Source: Histoplasma ohiense (lineage: Eukaryota; Ascomycota; Eurotiomycetes; Onygenales; Ajellomycetaceae). From it: DNA of 64,000 nucleotides. The notes below the pieces were generated by a model. It was not told where the DNA came from, searched no databases, and worked only from the letters and a program-made list of their open reading frames with translations. Position numbers and translations under genes: made by a program. The DNA is taken from assembly GCA_017607445.1 (NCBI GenBank), contig JAEVHH010000002.1, positions 5,672,001-5,736,000 on the forward strand, written 5' to 3'. Shown piece after piece: positions 9,337 to 22,590 of this stretch; the first letter of the stretch is position 1; each line of letters opens with the position of its first letter.

Positions 9337-12300
9337 TTACTTTTCTGCGGTATCGCTTCGGGACGGAAAATTAGGCACTTCAACTGGGAACATCCCTTCT
9401 CTGATCTCCGCCTCCTCCAAAGTCAGCACCTTGATGCTCGCGCCCCCGATGCCAAAGGCGCGTTTTATCGCCTTCCAGCTCTCTACTAATCCAAGATACA
9501 CGGCCACAGCACCAAACACTATGCCCCATTCCCACGTGATCCCCGAGTGTTTGAAGACTGACTTATTCACCACAGGCAAATAAATAACGGGGAACAAGAG
9601 GATGGCTCCAGCGAAGACAGCCCAGAAGAGGAAACGGTTCTGCCACAGGCTATGGAAGATGGAGAAAGGGCCAGTGTAGCGTGCGGGGTCGAGATTGAAC
9701 AGAGAGCGGCAGAAGTGCTTGACTTCCCAAGCGGTGACGAGGAGGAGGAACGTTATTGTTGCATACGTGGTGGCACGCGCGCGGAATACAACTTCGCATG
9801 TCTGGTTCCATTCCTGGTTGCAGGAATCTCCAAGATTAGCGCCCCCAGCGCCATATACGACTGCTACGAACGCTAAGAGGCAAAGAGATCCCATGAATGT
9901 GCCGTATATCATTTTATCCATGATTAGTTCGCGTGTGAAGACTCCGACTCGAAGGTCATGGGGAGGTCGATACATGATATCTGGTTGGCTTTCTTCTAGA
10001 CCTAGCCCCAAGGCGAGGAATGATGAGGTGACTAAGTTCGCCCACAAAATTTGTATGGGAGCAAGAGGGAAAACGGAGTTCCTATCTGCGTCTTTGAAGG
10101 CCAATGCCAACAAGAGCAATATCACTTGGGCAATGTTGGAAATCAGTAAGTGCATAAGAAACTATTATTGGTTATGAAGTTAGCGGGAAACTGCCAATGG
10201 AATTATTTCGCATGTGGGAAAAATTATAAGAGTTGTTTTTATCTTTCTACCTTCTGGATATTGTCGAATAAGCGACGTCCTTCTTCGACAGCTTTCACGA
10301 CAGATGCAAAATCATCATCCGTGAGAACCATGTCAGCAGCTTCTTTGGCCACATCGCTTCCATTTTTTCCCATAGCAATGCCGACATCAGCATGCTTGAG
10401 GGCTGGGGAATCATTTACTCCATCGCCAGTCATGACACAGAACGCATTTCTTCGGTGCATCGCCTCCACCATACGAACTTTGGTGGCTGGACTACACCTT
10501 GCGATCACGAGGGGTAGCGCCTCAATAACATCGATCTCCGCATCAGAGAGCTTGTCAAATTGCTCGGCACTCATGACTACAGTGTTAGCTTGAGCGGACG
10601 GTATCATATTCCCAAGGATACCAACTTCATAGGCAATAGCCGTGGCTGTCTTGATGTGGTCGCCTGTAAGCATGTGGACGGTAATACCAGCCATATGGCA
10701 TTTCCTAACCGCGCCGGGAGTTTCCACACGAGGAGGATCGTAGAGCCCAACGAGCCCAACAAACTGGAGGTCTTGTTCTGTGGATTCGCGTTGGGATAGT
10801 TGACCCAACTCATTTTCGGGGATAATCTTGTGCGCCACACACAAGACTCGAAGCCCTTCCCCTGCCATGCTATCCACAGCGTAGCGAATCTCCGACTTCG
10901 TTTTATCCGAAGACCTCAGTAATGGCAACATGGATTCGGCCGCGCCCTTGGAAAATGCCTGAGCACACTTGGACTTGGAATCTTGATAGACGACTGTCAT
11001 TCGTTTTATTGCTGAATCGAAAGGAAACTCTGCCAACTGCTTCCGCCGGTTGCCTTGAAGTAACGCCAGTTTTCCAGAGTTGAACCGGAGGGCAAGAACA
11101 TGAAGAGCGATTTCTGTAGGCTCTCCAACGGCACTCCAATCATCGCCAGCATCCGTAGCTGACTGGTTATCGATTGAGTTTTTGTCATTGGGGTTATAGA
11201 CAGACGACAAATTGCACAGCGCTACTGCCTTGAGAAACGTGGTGAAGTTGGGATTCTTGCCGACATGATCAGTATCAATATCTGTGCCATCCATTTGAAC
11301 AAATCCACTTCGAGGATCGAAGGGGTTGGTCGTATCGTGGACAGTCAGGGTTCCAGCGCCCGGAACCCAGGCTTTCCGCGCAACCATTCGACCTTGAGTA
11401 AGTGTACCGGTCTTGTCTGAGCAAATGTTTGTGACTCCGCCCACAGCTTCAAGTGCCTGTAGTTTTCTAACTATCACGTTGCCTTTGGCCATCGCCTTTG
11501 TACCAACAGCGACAGTTATGGTGAGGACTGCAATAAGTGACTCGGGGATGACGGAAACGGCAACACAAATACCGTATATCAATACTTCGCCATGTACATC
11601 CCATTTATTGGCAGAAAAAACAATTATAGTCAACATAATTGCGAGAGCGAAGAGCAATAATGCGAATTTGCTGAGCTTGACTTGGAGTGGTGTTCCCACC
11701 AAACCCAGGATGTGAACCAAGGTGTTCTTCACTCTATTTAATGTTCGTAGGACTATGTTTGAATCCCTAACACTTTTTGGCCCCTGCTGGCGTAACAGCT
11801 GTGCAATCTTACCAACCTCGGTTTCCATTGCGGTTGCGGTCACAATCCCAGCCGCACGACCCCGAGTCATCGTACTTCCAGAATAGGCCATATTCGTCCG
11901 ATCCCCTACTGCCATTTCACGAGTAGGGAAAACAACGTGGGGGGTTTTGGAAATAGGCAGCGATTCGCCTGTAAGGAGGGATTCGTCGGTGGAGGCATTC
12001 ACACCGTCAAACAGTCTCAAATCCGCTGGAATCATATCTCCAACTACAAGTTGGACGACATCACCTATGACGAGTGTCTCAGCTTTCACAGACTTGATTC
12101 GGCTGTCGCGAATGACTTTACACACTGGTGCAGAAAGGGCTTGTAACGAAAGGATTGTTTTTTCTGCACGATAATCCTGGGCAAAACTGTACTCAAGGGT
12201 TATTAATTTAGCTTTATGTTATAATGGGTATCTGGGAAGTTGCGAGTGAGAAAACGACTTACCCAACAACAATATTGAGAAGGATGACAGCAGCTATAAC

Positions 12301-12945
12301 GGAACCTTCTATATAGTCATTAATCCCAAAAGATAATGCCATGGTTATGACGAGTACCTGCATATCATCGCACCAGAGTTAACATTGATGTTATCGATCC
12401 ATATTAACCAGTTGGCTGGCGAATAGTCGACTCGGGAAATAAATGCTTATTCGTACTAAAGTCAGACTGTTTGACACCTGTCTTAACAGAATTTTCCACA
12501 GGGAAACCCCCTGTGTTCCCTTAACCTTGTTAAGTCCATCCCGCTCAAGGCGATATGCCGCTTCGGTACTACTGAGTCCATGTCTAATAGAATAATTATC
12601 AGCTCTCCCATATTAGGTCATAAATTTGGACACTATTATGTGAGTGACTTACTGCAAATCAACTCCCACGGCACGAATGACTTCCGAAATGGGGTAAGAG
12701 TAGGCGTATTCACAGATTTCTTGATTCTTTTGAAGCTGATCAAGGGTCGAATAAACTGAGTGGTTAAGGGAAACAGCTGTGCTTGGACACTTAGAGACTT
12801 CTTCTGCTTCTCCTGTATGGCGGTCGGTGGAAGGCGATTGGTTTAGTGTTGATCCCGGGTGCTGTTGATGGCCTTCATGAATAGAAGAACGTATTGGTGG
12901 CTCTGTCGATTCCTCGACATCTGGAGGAGAGGTCTCTATGCCCAT
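9337..12945 (-). CDS. ena1: ENA-type P-type Na+/K+/Li+-exporting ATPase
   Basis: Five exons on the minus strand: 12945-12653, 12583-12457, 12357-12263, 12186-10251, 10161-9337 (1091 aa). All four introns are GT-AG and the frame closes exactly. Visible P-type motifs are TGES (actuator), DKTGT with the phosphorylated Asp near residue 429, and GDGVND near 757. NIVVGF(A)QDYRAEKTI after the second membrane helix and NIQKFLMHLL at the exon 4/5 join are typical of class IID (ENA) pumps, not PMR1 or SERCA types. ENA pumps sit mainly in the plasma membrane, expel Na+ and K+ and support growth at high salt or alkaline pH. The N-terminus before the first conserved segment is about 100 residues, polar and Ser/Thr-rich. 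Isoform number cannot be decided here, so the symbol is generic. Confidence 0.92.
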
Positions 12946-14762
12946 TCAATAGGCGGTACGATTTAACAAGGAAGAAAAAGGCCTCGACGAGCAGCTCCTG
13001 GGAATATAGTCACGGTAACGGTCGTAGTTGGGATGATTTGAAAAAGAGCTCTAAGCAAAATGCAAATAGAGAAGTAGTAAAGTTGAAGTAATAGAAAAGA
13101 GTGTAGAGTACGCTTGCGGGGATACTATATAGAAGTTCCGCTCACGCTGGTTTCTCCACTTCTCCCATTCAGCAGTATGTGGGTCGGATCAGGATTCAAC
13201 GAAAAGTTCCAATTTGAACGAATGCTCGGAACTAGCCATGGATTTCACTGCCACAATTATGACGAGACCATGTTTTGTCACACACCTAAGAATCTAGGAA
13301 ATTTTTGCTGGGCTTCCCCACACTGGCCAGACGGATGGAAATAAGAACTGGATACAGCATCGACAGCCCAAACCAGCTATTGGTCGATGGGATGCCCCAT
13401 ATCCACTCGGAGAGAAGAATAAATGAGCGAAATCTCTCCTTGCTGCATTCCGCTCGACAAATTCTCCGCCATGACCCTGTCTTCTCGGCCGTGGGGTTGC
13501 CGGAGAAGTTCTGGCCATTCTTTGTTGAGCGGGGTTGGCAGTCTTGGCTCTTAGAGGCTGCTCAGCTGCAGCTGTTGAAGGCCTAAAGACCGGTTTGGAA
13601 TTGACAACACACTTCGAAGTTTCTTGTTGAACATTCTTCCCCATTTCCCACCATTTCTGTTTCCTCTGTGGAAATGAGTATGTGCGAACGAAAGAGAATT
13701 CACGGAAATATTTGACGGAGAAACCGCAAACTTCCTGTATTCATGTTACAAGGCTTTCTTTATTGGCCCTGTAACAGTTCCACGGCCGCTGCTTCAATAA
13801 TGAACTGATCCATGTAGGTGTGGCTGTCTTATCATGATATAATCCGGAGTTTTCATCCTTTTGCCATTAAGTAATAATAACGGTTAGTTAACTAACTCCT
13901 GCCAGTGATGGTTAAAGCAAGTCGCTGATGGGTGACAGTTGCTGATCATGATTGTCCAACCCCCACAATCACCTACGATCACTGACACCAGAAGTTGTGT
14001 CCAGGGCACGCTATGTGTTGACAGGTGCCTTGGCTTTCATCATGGTTGTGGTTAGCACCGGGCCCGACTATCACAACACAGGCAGCACCCGAAGCTGCCG
14101 AACCGACGTAAGCATGTGTATTGGCCATGCTCTGCTCACTCCAATTGTCGTCCTGTCGCACAACGCAGGCAAGGTAGCACATGACCTGCATTCGAGCCGG
14201 AAGTCTCTAAGTTTTCGGGTAATCCCCATCTCATACACACGGTATACAATATCGCCAATACAAGCTCAGTGGAGGATCGACGTATATTGTGACACGTATT
14301 TTAGCAGGGTGGTCTTGGTTTGTGTGGACCCAGCTAACCGCGGGCAATGGGTTTAGAGCCTCCAGCGACGTCATCCTGTAGAATGTCGTGATAAAGAGGC
14401 GTTGGCCAAGAGGTACTGCCGCTGGATAGAACTGAGCTTCATGAGCCAGATTCACACATTAATGCAACCACCGCCGTGAGTTGAGAAAGAGAACTCTGAA
14501 AAACGAGACCTTGGACGTCCTGATTGTGTTCAAGTTGGTGTGAATGATTTGTAGCAAGCCGAGTGAACTTCGGAAGCCGGGATATCTATCATCCGTGTAC
14601 CTGGCAAAAATTCCCAAAATGCAACTTCCATAGCATCAGTTTCTTGGTATCAGCAAACAATTACATGTTTATTTCATATAACACCACAAAAAGGTATTCG
14701 TACCAATAATCAGATTCCCTCCCACTAAATAATATTCGTTGCCAACCTCTTCTCTTAATCCA
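12946..14762. other. Divergent intergenic region
   Basis: This lies between the divergent ENA-type and RRP46 genes and probably contains both promoters. A 14-bp perfect palindrome (GTTAGTTAACTAAC) is near 13883-13896. Several open frames occur on both strands around 13.3 and 14.0 kb, but none shows a domain, splice structure or convincing composition. Confidence 0.45.
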
Positions 14763-15642
14763 ATGCTAAGCCCTAATGCCTCGCTCACGCCACTCCGCTT
14801 CCCTGACGGTTCGGCATCGTACACATCCCCCACCGGAGACCAGATACTGGGGTCAGTAAATGGCCCTATTGAATCTGGCCGCCGCGACTCCCAAAGGCCA
14901 GAGGAAGCAACAATAGAAATACTCGTTAAGCCAGGCGTAGGTGTTAGCGGGGTTGGCGAGAGATATGTCGAAGGCATTTTGCGTGGTGTCCTGAGTCGCG
15001 TTATATTATTGCGGGAAAAGTCCATGCCTAGGTCAGGAATCGTAATCACTCTGGTGGTTTTGAAAAATAAGTGGGCTGACGGGAAAGTTACGGAACGGGG
15101 TGGGTCGGTGAGTGCAACGAGCAGCGCAAAGCGCCAAAGCATTTTCCAGTTTTACCTCTCGGAAACTCGGTCTCCTGCTGCTCCTCTCCTTGTTGGCCCT
15201 TCCTTGCTAACTTTATGCTACGAAGTGTCTTCCGATTTTACCTTCGCTGCTTCATACGGCTCTTCTTGCATTGCTCTCTGCTGCAATCCCACTCTCTATG
15301 ATATACACTTCTGTATTGATCGCAGTATCCCGGACGGGCGAGTTGGTAGACAATCCCTCAAATTACCACATCAAAATTGCGAAGTCGTTACATGTCCTAT
15401 CATTTTCGTCTAAGGGACATCTACTATTTAATGAAAGTGAGGGTGAATTTGACCTGGATACCTGGGACAAAGTTCATGAATTAGCCCAATCTGTCTGTAT
15501 TGGAGGCCCAGGTAGAATAATGAGAGACGGTGATGTTGATATGGATGGTCCAAAAGCCTGCCAAACCCTTGAACGATTTGTGAGAGATACGGTGGAAGGA
15601 AAGATCCGAGAAGACCTCGCGTGGAAAATTTCAACTGCATGA
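14763..15642 (+). CDS. RRP46: Exosome complex subunit RRP46
   Basis: Two exons, 14763-15107 and 15226-15642 (253 aa). The ATG at 14763 is the first in frame. The 118-bp intron has a GTGAGT donor, a CTAAC branch site at 15207-15211 and an AG at 15225, and is phase 0. The N-terminal LTPLRFPDGSASY, then GSVNGPIE.GRRD and the later LLSAAIPLSM match the RNase PH fold of the Rrp46 ring subunit. Rrp46 belongs to the nine-subunit exosome core in nucleus and cytoplasm that threads RNA to Rrp44 and Rrp6; the eukaryotic ring subunits are catalytically dead. The end of exon 1 has a low-conservation insert, so the exact splice join is the least certain part. Confidence 0.88.
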
Positions 15643-17259
15643 ATACGCCATTTTTCATATTCCCTTGTTGCACAATAAATCGGAAAATGAAAAGCAAATA
15701 TATAAAAAGGATGAATAACACATTTAAGATACCGGGCAATTGCACAATAACACGCAAACAAACGGCCATATCCGCTGTAGGTCTTATCACTCTCGGCGCA
15801 TTACACATCGTCACACACACAGGCACAACCACCCTACGTCACGGAATTTATTTCCCCACGTTTGGACTATTCCAAGCCTTGAAGTTCTGCTGACGTATAT
15901 GGAAGCACAAAAGGATCATTTCATAGGATCATTTCCAACATGTCCCTGGATCCTTAGCCAGCAAATAGGAAATTTCGTTCAAGCCCGATAGATCAACCTA
16001 TTTTGGTGTTGTGGGGCTTAAGACGGACTGATTGCTCCTCGTTTGGTATTTTCTCAAAATAGGGTCATATAGGAGTGGCTGTGGATTCATGGGGCTTACA
16101 TCGATGCGTTCAGTCCGTTTCCTTCTTTTTCTTCTTTGTGGGACCTAATTTACCCCATCGACTGATGATAGTATAACAACTCCATTGCTCCTTGATACTC
16201 GTATGCTTTTTGAAAGCCTTTGAAATTATGTATCAAATGTCCTTTTATGCCCAACTGAAGGCCGGAGCTCTATGATCTCCCTACATATATCACTCCTACC
16301 CGAAATATACTCATAATTTCGTCCTCTCGCTCCTCCACAAATTGAGCAAGTTGCAATGAGCTACTACGCATGGTGAAAACTCACATCCTTACATCAACTG
16401 CTCTCTTTGAACAATTTCGCACCAACACCAACATGCTCGTTTCAATATGATGTATAATGCAAACCCTCAGGTGCACTCTACAAATAAATCGGACATGGCT
16501 CAGTGGCTTGCAAGCCATAAACTTAATGCCTGATATTATCAGGGGCGAAATGGAATTTTTTTTTCAATTCACTACTTGACATCCCGATATTGACATACTT
16601 GCACATACGACCAATTCACGGGACTCATGTGCTGTACACAACCTATACCTCTCAACCCCGAATTGCAGAAAAAATATCCAACATGCTGCGAGGAGCCATA
16701 GCGAATCCCCTCCTTGTTGTTACGCCGATGTCGTCGTCAATTTTCCTATCTATCTGTCTGGAACTATGTATTAGCCAATGAGGATATGATATCTCGGAAC
16801 CAAGAGACGGGAAGGAAAGTGACAAAATGTACCAAAATCATCTACAAACCCTAAGAAGAGATTTATTGCCCCTTTCCATGCATCACGAACTTGTGGCCAG
16901 CACACATAATATAAGGTATATGACTGTGCGTATAACGAATTTCCATTTGCAGCGCCTACCATTAGTATAAGTTGATGTGGAGGGGTGTATAAACAAACAC
17001 ACTTAGCTAACATGTAACCGGTGGACGTTCACTTTAGAAACCCCCTCGCACTGCGAAAAGTCTGTCGAAATAGCTTGCGCCTCGTCTGATAGAAAACTCG
17101 GCAATGGCGTCTCGCTTTTAAATTTCCTGATGCAATCAATTCCAAGTCAAAATTTGTTGACATATCAATATCCGGGACGAGGGGCCAAAATAAATATACA
17201 AAACACCTGAGGTATATTGCACGTTGAGGGAGATAAGCAACCACCATACCACCTACATG
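15643..17259. other. Intergenic; possible 5S rRNA relic
   Basis: No protein gene is supported. A 120-bp stretch at 16603-16722 has ends resembling 5S rRNA (listed separately). The rest shows nothing recognisable. Confidence 0.45.
16603..16722 (+). pseudogene. Possible degenerate 5S rRNA-like sequence
   Basis: The stretch starts with ACATACGACCA, the usual start of ascomycete 5S rRNA. About 95 bases later it has AGCGAATCCC followed by TCCTTGTTGT, close to the usual 3' part, giving a total near the 120-nt length of 5S. The middle does not match what I remember of 5S and helix I would not close. It could be a relic copy or chance; an active gene is unlikely. Confidence 0.25.
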
Positions 17260-17592
17260 TTAACACCAAGCCCCAACAGAGCGATAGCTAATCCACCTCA
17301 GGAGAAGATATAGCACAAACACAAGCAGGACTAGCAAGATGGTCAGGAGGATGGCTATCAAGCTGTTGGGGGCGAAGCAGCGCTCGAGACCTGGGGTGTC
17401 TACGGAGTCTCCAGAGCCAGAAGCAGACCTGGAATTGGACAACGTGGTAGATAGCCCACTTTCCTCATCGGCAAAGCTGCCACCTGCACCGGTAAAGTTG
17501 GACAAGAGAAGAGGAGTTTCGTCGTTGTCGGCATCTTGTGGGGTTCCAGGCAGAGCAGCGGATGCCTCGGGAGTCATGTTGTTCTCGGCCAT
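17260..17592 (-). CDS. Small tail-anchored membrane protein, hypothetical
   Basis: A 110-aa frame starting at ATG 17592 (MAENNMTPEAS...); the frame opens further upstream only from a GTG. The first 75 residues are polar, acidic and Ser/Gly-rich. Residues about 80-103 are a strong transmembrane segment (SLIAILLTILLVLLVFVLYL) followed by RWISYRSVGAWC, so it would be single-pass, possibly tail-anchored. I recognise no family. The well-organised composition with one clean helix near the end argues for a real gene, but no intron or motif confirms it. Confidence 0.45.
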   Translation of the reverse strand: MAENNMTPEASAALPGTPQDADNDETPLLLSNFTGAGGSFADEESGLSTTLSNSRSASGSGDSVDTPGLERCFAPNSLIAILLTILLVLLVFVLYLLLRWISYRSVGAWC

Positions 17593-19749
17593 GTTGCTTG
17601 TAAAAACGCAGAAAGTGGGCGGCACTTTTCGACTGCTTTATCCTCTGTTTTGATGGCACAACAAATATGGATGGAGCAGTAGGACGATGAAAAGTTAAGG
17701 TCTGGGTGTTGTTCACCGGAGCGTTCGGTTGAACTCCGGAGACGGTTCACGAAGGATGTCAATGAACAGTGATGTCCTGCCAACACAATATCGCACAGTT
17801 GTGATGCCAATCGATGACATATTATTCATGAATGGTGAGTGCTAAGAAGTTTATGAGATTCCATCATATGAAAAGTTTTTTTTTTCCTTTTATCATGAAG
17901 ATATCAAAGATAATTTTTTGGGCCCCTTTCCGTGTGTTCATCCTCTAGATCCGCATCTCGAAGATGAAAGCAAAGACAGATGAGGAAAATGCCTTCCCCC
18001 GGACCAATTACTTTTGAACAGGAACACAATTAATTTTTCTTCGGAGGCAGCTTGCGATGTAGGGTTATATTTTATTTCTAATTGCTCTGAAAATATGATG
18101 ATGACAGTGGCTGTGGCGGTGGCTGCTTGGCAATGATGTCAAAAGCCATTGGAAACTGTGGAGATAGTGCGAGAAACGAATAAGAAGATAGTTAAAATAG
18201 ATGATATTATAAATAAGAGTAAGTAAATAATAAGTATAAAGTATATGCTTCTAGTAACTAGTGACTAAGGAAGAAAGAGAGAGAGAAGAAACGAAAAGAG
18301 GGATATATATTTTCTATGTAGCAGGAATAATGAGAGTGGTGAGTCCATATATTCCGGGTTATAACTTGCAGTACATACTCATAAGTATAATATGCTTAGT
18401 TTGTTTATTCTAAATAGCACTGTGCCTGAAGTATATATAGTATATATAGATTGCTAATATATATGCCATATGTGGTGGTGCTCATTGATTGTGGTTGTCA
18501 TGTCATCCCATTCAACCCCAATTCGGTTGAATTTTGGTTGCCAGGAGTTGCAAAGAAAGGACAGAAAAGATTTCTTATGAACCTCTTTCTCCTTTTTGTT
18601 TTGATAATGAACTACAAGAACATATTCCTGCATTTTTTTTGGCTGTAAATAAAAAGGTTTTATATATGGTGTTCTTTGCAAGAATCCTATCTGTAGGCAA
18701 CATGTGGGTGTCTTTGCAGGGGCTCTTGTCGATGCACTGACAAAGACGACCTCTGTATTGGGTTTCATTTTCCATGCTTCCCTAACGACGTTTGATCCTC
18801 ACAGTCAGCTCTCTTTTCTATAAGGCCACTATTCAAGTCATGTAATTTGATGCAGGTAGCGTAGCGTAGGGTTTGGCGCACTTTGCCCTTAAGCTCCTTC
18901 CGGTCGTTCTGGAGGATAACTCTTGGCCATCAATGCCAAAGCACCAGACCCTGAGATTTGTTTACTTTAATCCTGCTACACATTGACTACGACGGCAGGA
19001 AATCTGGTGCCGAGAGGGAGGAGTCTAGGGAATAGAGTAAAGCTACATCTCAATTCAATATCAGGCGGTTAAGTACCCATATGGACTCGGTTCCAGCAAC
19101 CTTGGCCCTTCAATCTGCAGAGGCGGGAGACCCTTTTGTTGGTTTGATCTACAAATCAAAACTCTTCCCATTTTAAGAATATCCCAGGTTATTATTCTCT
19201 TCAAATATCTGATTATGGGTCCCTTCATTTGATATATGGTTCTGCGTCCCATCCCTCGTAGTAATACTAACTTCGCCTCTTAGTTTAGTGGGGTCTTGCT
19301 TGTCCTCGCCCCGATCTAACTTCTTCTAAATAACGGAACGGAAGGGCATGCTGTTGTTCCGGATTGCTGGGCTCAAGGGTCTACCTGGGTAAGTCCTCTT
19401 TTATTCTGTGCAACTGGGACGGGAGGATACGTTCCACCAGAAAGTGCTGGATATCTCCGCCCCAGGCCATCCCCTTCGCAGTTTGCATATCCTCGTTCTC
19501 TGCCTGCAGTCGAATGTTATGTATTATACGACCGGAGGAAGGGTGAACTCGTTCAAGTCCAGATCAACCAGACCCAATGAATAACCAAAACGAACTATAT
19601 CTGGAGCAGCTACCCTTTCTTGTCAAGCTGCCTGACCAGCATCTGTCTCACTTCCTCCGAACTTCAGACTGAAAAATTTTATTTAAAAAAAAAAAAAAAA
19701 TCACGAGCAAAGCGTCCCACCCTAATGTGTAAAGGCTGCAAGAAATCGC

Positions 19750-19792
19750 TTCGCACAATTGAGAGCTAGCTTTCGCACAATTGAGAGTTAGC
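19750..19792. repeat. 21-bp direct repeat, two copies
   Basis: TTCGCACAATTGAGAG[C/T]TAGC occurs at 19750-19770 and again at 19772-19792, with one difference. Significance is unknown. Confidence 0.8.
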
Positions 19793-22342
19793 GGCGTCCG
19801 AGAGATTCTCAGCAAGAGCGATTCAAGGGTTGATAGTGTTTTTCCTTGCGCAAATTGGACCCTGTTCGAACAACATATGATCCCGGACAAGAAAATAGGG
19901 AGAAGATTGCGGGACAATAGAAGAGCGGGAATATAGAAAGTACACTATCAATAACCACTTTTTTCAAACACCGAAAACAGCGGCTCTGCGCCTACTGCCG
20001 CTGTAGTCGTCGCTCGTTCGCCAAAACCTCTTGCGCATCTCACAAAATATAACTGTCCTCGGCTTCCTCAGCCCTTGGATTTACAGGATTGGCTTCCATG
20101 GATTCATCGATATAGTGGACGGAGGCTCCGTTGACTGCACTGGCAGGGGAGATCAGCCCCGGGATCCGGACGAGGTATGTGCCACATGCTAGCTGGAGGC
20201 GACAGTGAGTTGGGTGTAGTTATTGGATTTGGAACACTAAACGATGCGAAGTTGGTGGGTGATTATTGCCCACATATGGAGTCCAGGTACATCAATGGGG
20301 TTTCAATGGGTTAATGGCCTGTTTGATGATGTTCCAGGGATTGCTAGGATAGATGCTACACCTTGAATATCAAGGAGATGAAAGTATTGTTCATATACTG
20401 TGATCTTAGGGTAGTGGTTGCTGGGTGAGCTATGTTAGGTGAGTGTTGTAGATTAGATACCCGAGCACAAAGGGAGAGACGGACAGTAGACATCACAAAT
20501 GAGCAGGGCCTTTGGACCAGTTTCTCACTCGGTCAGGAAAAAAATAAAAAGGACAATAGTTCATGCTGCTGGCAAGGGCATCGATCCAAATTAGTAGAGA
20601 AGGGAGGGCAACGTTTGACATGAACCTACCTGTCTTGACACCATCCAGCGTTTTGAAATGTGTTGAATAGATGGGGTCCAAGCTGAAACAACCTGAGGTA
20701 TCAGGGGGTGAGCTGAGTTCGTCCGCGGAAGAGCTACGCTCCAAGGGATGTTGACAGCGGCCACTAAAGCTTTTTTCCTTTTTTTTGTTGGAGCAACAAC
20801 GATGACATGGGATGGATTTTCTCGTTGTGGTAGCTGCGGACCTTGTGGTAGTTGTCTTGCATCACTTTGGTTGGTTTTCGGGTTCACCTTGATATGGTCA
20901 CAATCCAATTGCGTTGGATGCTTGGTGCCATGGGGGAAAGCCTATCACAAGTTACAGAGCCACTTTGTGAAAGCCATGATGACAGCTCTTCGTAGATGCA
21001 TTATTGTCAATCATCAATGCCAGAGGATAGGCTTAAGTCCAAATATTCAAGCGCCCGCTGCAAGATCTCGAATCCTGTGGACGAGTTGGCATCCAGTTAA
21101 AGCCGTCTCATGGCTGCGTGGCTTTTGTGCCATTTGTGATGCGCAAGGTGAAGAAAATTAGTGCAGCAACGAGGTTTTGGAAAATAATATCTCTTGGCCT
21201 CCCAATTTGCTTGCCATCCTGTTCGAAGCACCAGGCGCCTCAAAGTAGAAATCGCCAACAAATAGATACTCACTAATACCTTGGCCAAGCGTGCCAAACC
21301 AAGCCCTCGTTCTGATTATATTTGCCCAGACTTTTATGACAACAGATATCACCTGTGGAATCGGCAGAGTGAGCAAACTAGAGGCGCTAGCAAATGAGTC
21401 GACAAGGGAGGGAAATTTCTCGTCACATCTGGCGATTTTGAGTTTATTTGCTGAGAGCCAGTCTGTCATTTCCTTGTGGGAGAAAGGGAGGTAAAGCAGA
21501 GCACTGTTGGCACTTTTCATGTTCTGTAGCATATTTAGGTGGGTGAGGACAAATGAGGAGCGAGCAAATAAATTACCTATGTGATAGTCAGCCAGCCCTG
21601 GCATCAAAGGTTTGAGAAGAAGCCGTCTCAACCGCACATGGGAGAAGGAGGTGTCCCAAACGCGGGGTGTTGCAAGACAACAGGAGACAGGGTTGAGCTT
21701 GATAGTTACCAATTTTACTTAATGCCACCACCGGGGATAAGACTTAAATGCACATGCCTACTGGTGAACTACTTCAGCTCTTCGGTCAGTATATTGTCAA
21801 CTATTATGAACATCCCTAGCTGTGCAGTAGTAATGCTCAATTGTTCGATCCAAAGTATCGACATCTATATTTATTGAAACTCCCAGGAGGCACTGTTATC
21901 CTTCAGATATTGAGATATTGCTGCTTGTGTAATGCTGCTATTTTGGGGGGAATTCAAAAGCCAGTGGCAACAGGTAATTACATGTGAAGACAGCACCTCG
22001 TCATCGTCGGTTTTGCTCCCGGTTGTTGTTATTAATAGCGAATTGACTTGTTGATGTTGCTGTTGCCATCACCGTCGCCATCACTTGCGGGGCCTGAGGC
22101 ATGGCAGACGCAGGTCTCTTACATCAGCAACCCTAACTAACTCAATCAGGTTAGTAGACGCCTTGTTGTCGCCGAATACGGTAATCTTCACCACCAAGCC
22201 GCAGAACTCAAACACCCATGGTTATTGTTTGACTTCCGGCGGCGGCGACGTTGAGCCAACCCAACTAAAGTACCGCTTGACTCTATATAAGCCAGCATGG
22301 GCCACTTCGCTCGTCCCTGTACCCGTTCTGCATCGTCGAGGC

Positions 22343-22368
22343 ATGTATGTATGTATGTATGTATGTAT
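22343..22368. repeat. ATGT microsatellite
   Basis: About six tandem ATGT units some 220 bp before the NAD kinase start. If transcribed, it would put several AUGs in the leader, one frame of which stays open to 22444. Confidence 0.8.
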
Positions 22369-22590
22369 ATTCCCCAACTTCTTTTTCACGTTGTCCAACG
22401 AATATCTCGCAGGTTCTTCCTTGGCTCTCGGCTTGCTCCACTAAACCTCGTATCTCTGCTGAGCAGATAACACATCCTGCCCCATCCGCCATTCGTTGCT
22501 CTCCAGCTGTTGTCAAGGGATAAGACCACCACTCATTGTTGGGAGTTCCGTCCACGGCGGAGTCTTTGACTGAGGCGTGAGCTTGCCGTG

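Larger units (their letters stand above)
17593..22590. other. Gene-poor 5-kb region
   Basis: No gene is supported. The region holds an AT-rich stretch (about 18180-18470), a 16-A run at 19685-19700, a 21-bp near-perfect direct repeat at 19750-19792 and an ATGT microsatellite at 22343-22368 that may lie in the NAD kinase leader. A minus-strand frame of 184 codons at 21158-21712 has possible splice signals near its middle but matches nothing I know; it could be a decayed gene. Confidence 0.4.

Noticed and set aside
13294..13644. Overlapping frames on both strands upstream of the ENA-type gene
   Set aside because: Both strands are open at once, and neither product has motifs; probably chance in GC-richer DNA.
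21158..21712. Minus-strand frame of 184 codons as a gene
   Set aside because: No domain is recognisable; the best splice near its middle leads to early stops. It may be a relic, but nothing supports a call.
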